Assembly: GCF_004614195.1 (NCBI RefSeq)
Contig: NZ_SPUM01000108.1
Coordinates: 1-56,626 of the forward strand
From: Massilia horti
Lineage (GTDB): Bacteria; Pseudomonadota; Gammaproteobacteria; Burkholderiales; Burkholderiaceae_D
Direction of reading: 5' to 3'
DNA length: 56,626 bases
The position numbers and the translations under genes are program-made. The notes under the pieces were generated by a model. It was given only the letters and a program-made list of their open reading frames with translations. It searched no databases and was not told where the DNA came from. Positions 49,935 through 56,626 of this stretch are shown here, in pieces (the first letter of the stretch is position 1; each line of letters opens with the position of its first letter).

Positions 49935-50243
49935 TTACTGGTTGGGCTTGCGCAGACGTGACAGCAGGGCTTCGACACTGTCCCCGACCGGCAGGCCGTG
50001 GCGGCGCAGCAGTTGCACGTGCAGTACGAGGTTTTCGAGCACCAGCTTGGCCGAGACCGCGAGCAGGGTCATCAAGCGGTCTTCGGTGCTGAAGTTTTCC
50101 ATGGCGGCAGCCATTTCGCACAAATGGTTGGCGACGAGGTTGCGCAAGTCTTCCTCGGGAAACGGCAGGTCGGCGAAGTCGATCGGGTCTTCCTGCTCGA
50201 CTTCGTGCATCAGCGCTGCGAGTTGTTCCGGCTTGATCGGCAT
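49935..50243 (-). CDS. Conserved-looking small protein of unknown function
   Basis: A 102-residue acidic, helical protein with no motif I recognise: MPIKPEQLAALMHEVEQEDPIDFADLP, then a helix ANHLCEMAAAMENF and KLVLENLVLHVQLL. No signal peptide or membrane segment. GGAG precedes the ATG at 50243. Codon use is normal for this genome, which supports it being real. It is transcribed toward prsT, 211 bases away, and away from the ThiS-like gene. Confidence 0.75.
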   Translation of the reverse strand: MPIKPEQLAALMHEVEQEDPIDFADLPFPEEDLRNLVANHLCEMAAAMENFSTEDRLMTLLAVSAKLVLENLVLHVQLLRRHGLPVGDSVEALLSRLRKPNQ

Positions 50244-50387
50244 GCTGCGCTCCGTGGTGGCGATGGAGTCATTCTAGGCCAGCGGCCGGTCGTGTGGCCA
50301 CCATCCGGAGCAGCAAGTTTTTGATGGCGGAACGGTAACAACAAGTCTAGAATCTGTCGGCGGGAAAATTGAACGGAAGGCAAGGCG

Positions 50388-50657
50388 ATGGCGCAGGTGT
50401 TCTTTACGCAGCAATTGGCGCGATTCACCACGGTGCCGCAGGTCGACACCGCGGCCACGCAGTTGCGCGCAGGCCTGGACAGTGCATTCGCCGTCAACCC
50501 GCTGCTGCGCGGCTACGTGCTCGACGAGCAGGGCTGCCTGCGCGAGAACGTGGTGATTTTCATCGATGGCAGGCGCGTATCCGACCACATGCGCCTGGAC
50601 GATCCACTTCAACCGGATAGCAAGGTGTACGTGCTACAGGCACTTTCAGGAGGCTGA
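50388..50657 (+). CDS. MoaD/ThiS-like ubiquitin-fold protein
   Basis: An 89-residue beta-grasp protein ending in SGG, the di-glycine tail that ThiS and MoaD use as sulfur carrier or conjugation site. Core strands are VFFTQQLARF, NVVIFIDGRRVSD and KVYVLQAL. Longer than ThiS (about 66) and similar to MoaD. It starts behind GGAAGGCAAGG and ends one base before the BNR-repeat gene start. TAGAAT at 50348-50353 is a -10 candidate. Its activating E1 is not adjacent; the ThiF-like enzyme at 45126 is a possible partner. Confidence 0.85.
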   Translation: MAQVFFTQQLARFTTVPQVDTAATQLRAGLDSAFAVNPLLRGYVLDEQGCLRENVVIFIDGRRVSDHMRLDDPLQPDSKVYVLQALSGG

Positions 50658-50658
50658 G

Positions 50659-51747
50659 ATGAGCGAACGAGCATACCTGTCGACCCGCAAGGGCTTGTTT
50701 GAACTGGCCCGCAAAAACGGGCGCTGGGAATTCGGCCCCGTGCATTTTCTCGGCGACCCGGTGACGATGACGCTGCCCGACCCGCGCGACGGCAGCCTGT
50801 ATGCCGCGCTGAACCTGGGCCACTTCGGCGTCAAGCTGCACCGGCGCGACGCCGGCAGCGACAGCTGGACCGAAGTGGCGATGCCCGCCTATCCACCCAA
50901 GCCGGCGGATAGCGACGACCCGGTCGATTGGACCAACAAGATGATCTGGTCGCTGGAAGCCGCCGGGCCGGACCAGCCCGGCGTGCTGTGGGCCGGAACG
51001 TTGCCGGGGGGCCTGTTCAAGTCGGTCGACCGCGGCGCGTCGTGGGAACTGATGCGTACGTTGTGGGACGTGCCCGACCGCCGCGAGTGGGGCGGCGGCG
51101 GCTACGACACGCCGGGCATTCACAGCATCTGCGTCGATCCTCGCGACAGCCGCCGCCTGCTGGTGGCGATGTCCAGCGGTGGCGCCTGGCGCAGCGAGGA
51201 CGGCGGCGAAAGCTGGAACGTGAGTTGCGCCGGCATGCGCGCCGCATACGTGCCGCCCGAAATGGCCGAGAAGCCATCCGTGCAGGATCCGCACCGGGTA
51301 GTGCGTTCGCCCGGGGCGCCCGACGCCTTGTGGTGCCAGCATCACAGCGGCATGTTCCGCTCGGCGGACGGCGGGCACCGCTGGGAGGAGATTACAGCCC
51401 CGGCCCTGTCGCATTTCGGGTTCGCGGTCGCGGCCCATCCAACCGATCCGAATACCGCCTGGTTCGTGCCGGCCCAGGCCGACCAGCGCCGGGTCCCGGT
51501 CGACGCCGCGCTGGCGGTCACGCGCACCGTTGACGGCGGCCGGACCTTCGAAGTGTTGCGGGAGGGGCTGCCGCAGGAGCACTGCTACGACCTGATCTAC
51601 CGCCACGCCCTGGCGGTGGCTGGCGACGGGCGCACGCTGTTGATGGGCTCGACGACCGGCGGGGTGTGGCTGTCGGAGAACGGCGGTGACAGCTGGCAAA
51701 CCATCTCGACTTCGCTGCCACCGGTCTACGCCGTGCGCTTTGGCTAG
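50659..51747 (+). CDS. BNR/Asp-box repeat beta-propeller protein (sialidase-like fold)
   Basis: A 362-residue protein with five Asp-box motifs of the form S/T-x-D/N-x-G-x-x-W/F: SVDRGASW, SEDGGESW, SADGGHRW, TVDGGRTF and SENGGDSW. This is the fold of sialidases and of VPS10/photosystem-assembly propellers, but no sialidase catalytic residues are evident and there is no signal peptide. AGGAGG in the end of the ThiS-like gene drives its start one base after that stop, so the two act together. The function is unknown. Confidence 0.88.
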   Translation: MSERAYLSTRKGLFELARKNGRWEFGPVHFLGDPVTMTLPDPRDGSLYAALNLGHFGVKLHRRDAGSDSWTEVAMPAYPPKPADSDDPVDWTNKMIWSLEAAGPDQPGVLWAGTLPGGLFKSVDRGASWELMRTLWDVPDRREWGGGGYDTPGIHSICVDPRDSRRLLVAMSSGGAWRSEDGGESWNVSCAGMRAAYVPPEMAEKPSVQDPHRVVRSPGAPDALWCQHHSGMFRSADGGHRWEEITAPALSHFGFAVAAHPTDPNTAWFVPAQADQRRVPVDAALAVTRTVDGGRTFEVLREGLPQEHCYDLIYRHALAVAGDGRTLLMGSTTGGVWLSENGGDSWQTISTSLPPVYAVRFG

Positions 51748-52933
51748 CGGCCGTCCCGAGATCGGCATCGTCGGCGCCGGAACGGCCGGCCTTGCCACCG
51801 CCATCGCCTTCGCCAGAAGCGGGCACGCGGTCTCGGTGTTCGAAAAGCACCCGTGCCTGGCGCCGCTGGGCGCCGGACTGCTGATCCAGCCACAAGGGGT
51901 TGCGGCGCTGGACGCGCTCGGGGTGGGCACTGCCTTTAGAAGCGCCAGCGTGCCGGTCACGCGGCTCCTGGGCACCTGCCACCGCGACTGGACCCTGGTC
52001 GACATTTCCTATGACGGGACCGAAGCGCGCGGGGTCAGCCGGGGAGCCTTGTCGCAGCTCTTGCTGGAGGCGGCGCTTGCGGCCGGCGTGCAGGTCAGGT
52101 ACGACAGCGCGGTGGAGGCGATCGTGCCGCAAGCCACGCGCCCGCTGCTGCAGACGCAGGAGGGCGAGCAGCGTTTCGACCTGATCGTGATCGCCGACGG
52201 CGCGGCCTCCCGGCTGCCGGCCCAGGTTGGCCTGGCCGTCAAATCGTCAGTGTACGAGTGGGGCGCGCTGTGGGCCATGTTCGACGTGGAGCACTGGCCA
52301 GACGAAGCCTTGCTCGAGCAGCGGTACCGAACCACGCGCCAGATGTACGGGCTGATGCCGACTGCGCGGGTGGACGGCAAGCTGCGCCTGTCCATGTTCT
52401 GGAGCCTGCGTTGTGACCAGTACGACGCGTGGAAGAACCGCTTGATCAGCGACTGGAAGGAAGAACTGCTTGGTTTGTGGCCGCAGTCCGCGCCGGTGGT
52501 GGACCAGATAGACAGCCACGACCAGTTTGCGTTTGCCACTTACCGCCATGCGCGGGCCAAACGGCTGGCCGGCGGACCGGTGTGCGTGGTCGGCGACGCG
52601 GCCCATGCGATGAGCCCGCAGCTCGGCCTGGGCGCCACGCTGGCGGTGCAGGACGCGCTGGTGCTGGCGCGGGAAGTCGCGCGGCATGGCGTGCTCGCAG
52701 GCGCGGCGAGCTACTCACGGCGCCGGCTGTGGGCGGTGCGCGGCTACCAGTCGCTCAGCAAGGCGCTGACTCCGTGTTTTCAGGCGGATGGGACGGGACT
52801 GTGGCGGGACTTGCTGTTTGCGGCCGGGCTGAAGGTGCCCGGTGTGCGGCGGCTTATGTACCGCAGCATCGCTGCGCCGGCCGCCAAGAACCGGCGCTAT
52901 GTTGGCTCAATCGGAGCAGCGAACACCGAATAA
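51740..52933 (+). CDS. FAD-dependent monooxygenase
   Basis: A 397-residue PHBH-type flavoprotein. The FAD loop is IGIVGAGTAGLATAIAFA, and the second FAD motif is VCVVGDAAHAMSPQLGLGA (about 280-298). DLIVIADGAASRL is the expected DG motif between them. It hydroxylates or oxidises an aromatic or similar substrate with NAD(P)H. The TTG at 51740 overlaps the end of the BNR gene by eight bases; a GTG at 51686 is the alternative. It is the third gene of the operon. Confidence 0.85.
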   Translation: MASGRPEIGIVGAGTAGLATAIAFARSGHAVSVFEKHPCLAPLGAGLLIQPQGVAALDALGVGTAFRSASVPVTRLLGTCHRDWTLVDISYDGTEARGVSRGALSQLLLEAALAAGVQVRYDSAVEAIVPQATRPLLQTQEGEQRFDLIVIADGAASRLPAQVGLAVKSSVYEWGALWAMFDVEHWPDEALLEQRYRTTRQMYGLMPTARVDGKLRLSMFWSLRCDQYDAWKNRLISDWKEELLGLWPQSAPVVDQIDSHDQFAFATYRHARAKRLAGGPVCVVGDAAHAMSPQLGLGATLAVQDALVLAREVARHGVLAGAASYSRRRLWAVRGYQSLSKALTPCFQADGTGLWRDLLFAAGLKVPGVRRLMYRSIAAPAAKNRRYVGSIGAANTE

Positions 52934-52956
52934 GGCCGTGCGGCTTATCGGAGGGT

Positions 52957-53060
52957 GTAGGGTGCGCACCTGTGCGCATGCGGTCAAGGCTCGCTGACTT
53001 GCGGCCGCAGCTCCACTACGCAACCTTCGCGAACCGCGTGCGCACAGGTGCGCACCCTAC
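52957..53060. repeat. Inverted repeat (REP/MITE-like) between convergent genes
   Basis: A perfect 22-bp inverted repeat (52957-52978 with 53039-53060) starting GTAGGGTGCGCACC; with one G-T pair the arms reach 28 bp. The 48-base centre holds no gene. GTAGGGTGCGCAC-type elements recur in many Burkholderiales genomes, usually in intergenic DNA. It could fold into a bidirectional terminator for the two converging genes. Confidence 0.75.
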
Positions 53061-53083
53061 GCCTCCTGCAAACTGTCGTGGCC

Positions 53084-56000
53084 TTACATATTCCGGCGAT
53101 ACTGCCCGCCGACCTCGAACAGCGCGTTGGTGATCTGGCCGAGCGAGCACACGCGCACCGCGTCCATCAGCTTGTCGAACACGTTGCGATTGTCGATCGC
53201 GGCCTGCTGCAGGGCGGCCAGCGCTGCCGGGCTTTCATTGGCATGGCGCCGCTGGAAGTCCTCAAGGCGCGTCAACTGCGACTGCTTTTCCTCATCCGTC
53301 GAACGCGCCAGCTCGATCGTCGCCGGGGCCGATGCGCCGTGCGGATTGCGGAAGGTGTTCACGCCGATGATCGGCAGGCTGCCGTCGTGCTTCTTGTGCT
53401 CGTACAGCATCGACTCTTCCTGGATCTTGCCGCGCTGGTAGCCGGTCTCCATCGCGCCCAGCACGCCGCCGCGTTCGGCGATGCGCTCGAATTCCTGCAG
53501 CACTGCTTCCTCGACCAGGTCGGTCAGTTCGTCCATGATGAACGAACCCTGGTTCGGGTTCTCGTTCTTCGCCAGGCCCCATTCGCGGTTGATGATCAGC
53601 TGGATCGCCAGCGCGCGCCGCACCGATTCGTCGGTCGGGGTGGTGATCGCCTCGTCGTAGGCATTGGTGTGCAGCGAGTTGCAGTTGTCGTAGATCGCGA
53701 TCAGCGCCTGCAGCGTGGTGCGGATGTCGTTGAAGTCGATCTCCTGCGCGTGCAGCGAGCGGCCGGAAGTCTGGATGTGGTACTTGAGCTTCTGGCTGCG
53801 CTCGTTGGCGCCGTATTTGTCGCGCATCGCCACCGCCCAGATGCGGCGCGCCACGCGTCCCAGCACCGTGTATTCGGGGTCCATGCCGTTGGAGAAGAAG
53901 AACGACAGGTTGGGCGCGAAGTCGTCGATGTGCATGCCGCGCGCGAGGTAGGCTTCGACAAAAGTGAAGCCGTTCGACAGCGTGAACGCAAGCTGCGAGA
54001 TCGGGTTCGCGCCCGCTTCGGCGATGTGGTAGCCGGAGATCGACACCGAGTAGAAGTTGCGCACCTGGTGGTGCACGAAGTATTCCTGGATGTCGCCCAT
54101 CACTTTGAGCGAGAACTCGGTCGAGAAGATGCAGGTGTTCTGCCCCTGGTCTTCCTTGAGGATGTCGGCCTGCACCGTGCCGCGCACGTTGGCCAGCACC
54201 CAGGCGCGGATCTTGGCCGTCTCGTCCTCGGTCGGCTGGCGGCCGTTGTCCTTGACGAACTTGTCCATCTGCTGGTCGATGGCGGTGTTCATGAACATCG
54301 CCAGGATCGCCGGCGCCGGGCCGTTGATGGTCATCGAGACACTGGTAGCGGGGCTGCACAGGTCGAAGCCGTCGTACAGCACCTTCATGTCGTCCAGCGT
54401 GGCGATCGATACGCCCGAGTTGCCGACTTTGCCGTAGATGTCGGGACGCAGCGCCGGGTCGGAGCCGTACAGGGTGACCGAGTCGAACGCGGTCGACAGG
54501 CGCTTGGCGTCCATACCCGTCGACACCAGCTTGAAGCGGCGGTTGGTGCGGAAGGCGTCGCCTTCGCCGGCGAACATGCGGGTCGGGTCTTCGTTCTCGC
54601 GCTTGAAGGCAAACACGCCTGCAGTGTACGGGAACGAGCCGGGCACGTTCTCCAGCATCAAAAAGCGCAGGATTTCGCCGTGGTCCTCGTAGCGGGGCAG
54701 GGCGACCTTGCGGATCGGGTTGCCGGACAGGGTCTTCTGAACCAGGCTGGTGCGGATTTCCTTGTCGCGGATCTTGACCACGTACTCCTCGCCGGCGTAC
54801 GCGGCCTGCATGTCGGGCCACATCGCCAGGAGCTTCTTGGCGCCGCCGTCCAGGGCGTTGTCGCGGTCCAGAATCAGGTCGTCGAAATTGGCGTCCTTGC
54901 CGGCGGCGGCCAGCATGCGCTTGGCCTCTTGCAGCTGCTGGCGCTCGCGTGCGAGCCCGACCTGCCTGCGCACCTGCTTGTGGTAGCCGCGCACGGAGTC
55001 GGCGATCTCGGCCAGGTAGCGGCTGCGCGCCGCGGGCACGATCACGTTCTGCGCGCCCGAATACTTCTGGCTCGGGACCGGCAGGCGCGACGGCTGCAGC
55101 GCCAGCCCCAGTTCGCCAAGGCGCGGCAGCAGGCCGTGGTACAGGGCGGTGACGCCGTCGTCGTTAAAGCGCGATGCCTGGGTGCCGTAGACCGGCATTT
55201 CATCCGGGCTCTTGCTCCACAGTTCGCGGTTGCGCTGGTACTGCTTGGCGACGTCGCGCAGCGCGTCCTGGGCGCCCTTGCGGTCGAACTTGTTGATCGC
55301 GACGACGTCGGCGAAATCGAGCATGTCGATCTTTTCGAGCTGGGAGGCGGCGCCGAATTCCGGCGTCATCACGTACATCGACAGGTCCACGTGCGGCACG
55401 ATGGCGGCGTCGCCCTGGCCGATGCCGGAGGTCTCGACGATCACCAGGTCGAAGCCGGCCACCTTGCAGGCCGCGATCACGTCCGGCAGCGCCTGCGAGA
55501 TTTCGGAGCCGGCGTCGCGCGTGGCGAGCGAGCGCATGAACACGCGCGCCTGGCCGTGCCAGGGGTTGATCGCGTTCATGCGGATGCGATCGCCCAGCAG
55601 GGCGCCGCCGGACTTGCGGCGCGAGGGGTCGATCGAGACCACGGCGATGTGCAGGCGGTCGCCCTGGTCCAGGCGAATGCGGCGGATCAGTTCATCGGTG
55701 AGCGAGGACTTGCCCGCGCCGCCGGTGCCGGTGATGCCGAGCACCGGCACCTTGCAGCCTTCGGCGGCATCAAAAATCTGCTTGCGCAGCGCGGGATCAA
55801 GCTTGCCGTTCTCCAGCGCGGTGATCAGCTGCGCCAGCGGGCGGTGGCGCTCTTCGATCGGCCCGTTGCGCAGTGCGTCGATGGTGGTCGGCGCATAGCC
55901 CGACAGGTCGACGTCGCAGGCGTGCAGCATCGAGCGGATCATGCCCACCAGCCCCATGCGCTGGCCGTCTTCCGGGCTGAAGATGCGGGTGACGCCATAG

Positions 56001-56371
56001 GCGTGCAGTTCCTCGATCTCGTGCGGGACGATCACGCCGCCGCCGCCGCCGAACACCTTGATGTGCGCGCCGCCGCGCTGGCGCAGCAGGTCGATCATGT
56101 ACTTGAAGTATTCGACGTGGCCGCCCTGGTAGCTGGAGACCGCGATGCCTTGCGCGTCTTCGGCCAGGGCCGCGGTCACCACTTCGTCGACCGAGCGGTT
56201 GTGGCCGAGGTGGATCACTTCGGCGCCATTGCTCTGCAAAATGCGGCGCATGATGTTAATCGAGGCGTCGTGGCCGTCGAACAGCGAGGCGGCGGTGACG
56301 AAACGCACCTTGTTCGCCAGTTTGGGCTGCTCCGGCAGGTCGAGCTTGGCGGCGGGAGTGATGTCGTTCAT
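53084..56371 (-). CDS. icmF: Fused isobutyryl-CoA mutase IcmF
   Basis: A 1095-residue cobalamin enzyme that interconverts isobutyryl-CoA and n-butyryl-CoA and carries its own G-protein chaperone. Domains in order: the B12-binding domain with the DGHDAS motif (His34 as cobalt ligand) and FGGGGGVI; a MeaB-like GTPase with P-loop GTGGAGKSS (215-223) and NKFD; then the mutase TIM barrel with [13 protein letters not shown]. Length and order match IcmF. AAGGAA lies 5 bases before the ATG. A MerR-type palindrome lies 50 bases upstream. Confidence 0.97.
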   Translation of the reverse strand: MNDITPAAKLDLPEQPKLANKVRFVTAASLFDGHDASINIMRRILQSNGAEVIHLGHNRSVDEVVTAALAEDAQGIAVSSYQGGHVEYFKYMIDLLRQRGGAHIKVFGGGGGVIVPHEIEELHAYGVTRIFSPEDGQRMGLVGMIRSMLHACDVDLSGYAPTTIDALRNGPIEERHRPLAQLITALENGKLDPALRKQIFDAAEGCKVPVLGITGTGGAGKSSLTDELIRRIRLDQGDRLHIAVVSIDPSRRKSGGALLGDRIRMNAINPWHGQARVFMRSLATRDAGSEISQALPDVIAACKVAGFDLVIVETSGIGQGDAAIVPHVDLSMYVMTPEFGAASQLEKIDMLDFADVVAINKFDRKGAQDALRDVAKQYQRNRELWSKSPDEMPVYGTQASRFNDDGVTALYHGLLPRLGELGLALQPSRLPVPSQKYSGAQNVIVPAARSRYLAEIADSVRGYHKQVRRQVGLARERQQLQEAKRMLAAAGKDANFDDLILDRDNALDGGAKKLLAMWPDMQAAYAGEEYVVKIRDKEIRTSLVQKTLSGNPIRKVALPRYEDHGEILRFLMLENVPGSFPYTAGVFAFKRENEDPTRMFAGEGDAFRTNRRFKLVSTGMDAKRLSTAFDSVTLYGSDPALRPDIYGKVGNSGVSIATLDDMKVLYDGFDLCSPATSVSMTINGPAPAILAMFMNTAIDQQMDKFVKDNGRQPTEDETAKIRAWVLANVRGTVQADILKEDQGQNTCIFSTEFSLKVMGDIQEYFVHHQVRNFYSVSISGYHIAEAGANPISQLAFTLSNGFTFVEAYLARGMHIDDFAPNLSFFFSNGMDPEYTVLGRVARRIWAVAMRDKYGANERSQKLKYHIQTSGRSLHAQEIDFNDIRTTLQALIAIYDNCNSLHTNAYDEAITTPTDESVRRALAIQLIINREWGLAKNENPNQGSFIMDELTDLVEEAVLQEFERIAERGGVLGAMETGYQRGKIQEESMLYEHKKHDGSLPIIGVNTFRNPHGASAPATIELARSTDEEKQSQLTRLEDFQRRHANESPAALAALQQAAIDNRNVFDKLMDAVRVCSLGQITNALFEVGGQYRRNM

Positions 56372-56420
56372 GGTGTTCCTTCGGGTGTCGGAAGCGGACA
56401 GGTATGTTAGGTACGGTATA

Positions 56421-56440
56421 TGACGTTAACGTAAACGTCA
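56421..56440 (-). promoter_or_regulatory. MerR/LiuR-type operator before icmF
   Basis: TGACGTTAACGTAAACGTCA is a 20-bp palindrome with seven perfect pairs on each side. It resembles the sites of LiuR, a MerR-family regulator of branched-chain amino acid breakdown. On the minus strand TTGACG overlaps its outer edge and TATACC follows 15 bases later, so the site would sit between -35 and -10 as MerR operators do. Confidence 0.6.
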
Positions 56441-56468
56441 AGAATGGATATTGGCCGGGCGCACATGT

Positions 56469-56505
56469 GTTGCACCGCAGGCGAGTCTTCCGCCCGCGGT
56501 GCAAC
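56469..56505. terminator. Strong hairpin after the indolepyruvate oxidoreductase gene
   Basis: GTTGCACCGC (56469-56478) pairs perfectly with GCGGTGCAAC (56496-56505) around a 17-base loop, just after the stop at 56514 on the minus strand. It is not followed by a T-run, so termination would be weak or Rho-assisted. Confidence 0.5.
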
Positions 56506-56513
56506 CGGCACTA

Positions 56514-56626
56514 TCAGGCGGCGCGTTTTTTCGCGGCGCGACTCAGCAGTTCGGCCTGTTTCGCGCGGTAGGTGGCCACGGCTTGTTCCTTCACGTGGCC
56601 GAAGCCGCGGATCTGCTCCGGCAGGC
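56514..56626 (-). CDS. Indolepyruvate ferredoxin oxidoreductase, C-terminal end only
   Basis: The last 36 residues of a gene that begins outside the window. The segment PEQIRGFGHVKEQAVATYR is the conserved end of fused indolepyruvate:ferredoxin oxidoreductases, which turn arylpyruvates into aryl-acyl-CoA; AAKKRAA then leads to TGA. It lies 142 bases upstream of icmF in the same direction, which fits shared use in amino acid breakdown. Confidence 0.8.
   Translation of the reverse strand, partial: LPEQIRGFGHVKEQAVATYRAKQAELLSRAAKKRAA

Noticed and set aside
50659..51747. Calling the Asp-box protein a sialidase
   Set aside because: Asp boxes show the fold only; the arginine triad and other catalytic residues of sialidases were not seen, and there is no signal peptide.
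53048..56410. Very long open frame on the plus strand opposite icmF
   Set aside because: It is the antisense shadow of a high-GC gene. The translation is rich in His, Gln, Arg and Val without any domain, while the minus strand encodes a full IcmF.
1..56626. CRISPR arrays, tRNA or rRNA genes, phage or transposase genes
   Set aside because: None were recognised; the only sizeable repeat is the inverted repeat at 52957-53060.

Overview
The window is high-GC DNA (roughly two thirds G+C by eye) packed with tightly overlapping genes. It most resembles a betaproteobacterium of the Massilia/Duganella/Janthinobacterium type (Oxalobacteraceae). That assignment is an inference from gene content: a complete XrtA (exosortase A)/PEP-CTERM exopolysaccharide locus, a PrsT TPR lipoprotein, the HPr-rel-A cassette, and an IcmF mutase beside an indolepyruvate oxidoreductase.

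Layout. (1) 1-7088, minus strand: DegT-like enzyme, GNAT/FemAB-like transferase, acyl carrier protein, two XrtA-associated hydrolases, a glycosyltransferase, a TPR protein and a truncated O-antigen-ligase-like membrane protein. (2) 7302-16553, plus strand: Wzx-type flippase, methyltransferase, XrtA-associated acyl-CoA ligase and PLP decarboxylase, a second asparagine-synthase-like enzyme and two membrane acyltransferases. (3) 16887-18977: an acyltransferase-3/SGNH gene of clearly lower GC, with its own sigma-54-like promoter. (4) 37882-18988, minus strand: the core XrtA operon of Wzz, tyrosine kinase, outer-membrane protein, ATPase, deacetylase, FemAB protein, glycosyltransferases, the XrtA-EpsI fusion, amidotransferase, AMP-ligase-like protein, O-glycosylation ligase and a second deacetylase. 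(5) 38194-39798, plus strand: a trypsin-like protease and the Wza-like export lipoprotein, split from the core operon. (6) 40019-42828: a small secreted protein and the PqqD / HprK-A / nucleotidyltransferase cassette. (7) 43035-43928: a PEP-CTERM protein (PepA-like) behind a good sigma-54 promoter, followed by a terminator and two tandem hairpins. (8) 44083-46824: nitroreductase facing ThiF and FeeM-type N-acyl amino acid synthase genes. (9) 46943-49723: PrsT. (10) 49935-52933: a small hypothetical protein, a ThiS-like protein, a BNR-repeat protein and a flavin monooxygenase. (11) 53084-56626: IcmF and the end of an indolepyruvate ferredoxin oxidoreductase gene.

How it fits together. Blocks 1, 2, 4 and 5 should build, decorate, flip, polymerise and export a polysaccharide. 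XrtA cleaves PEP-CTERM proteins such as the product at 43035 and probably links them to this polymer or its carrier. PrsT and the sigma-54 promoter fit the PrsK/PrsR/RpoN control known for PEP-CTERM genes, although prsK and prsR are not in the window. The least explained parts are the FeeM/ThiF/nitroreductase group, the HprK-A cassette with its small secreted neighbour, and several palindromes and hairpins in the intergenic DNA between them. No rRNA, tRNA, CRISPR array, insertion sequence or phage gene was seen.
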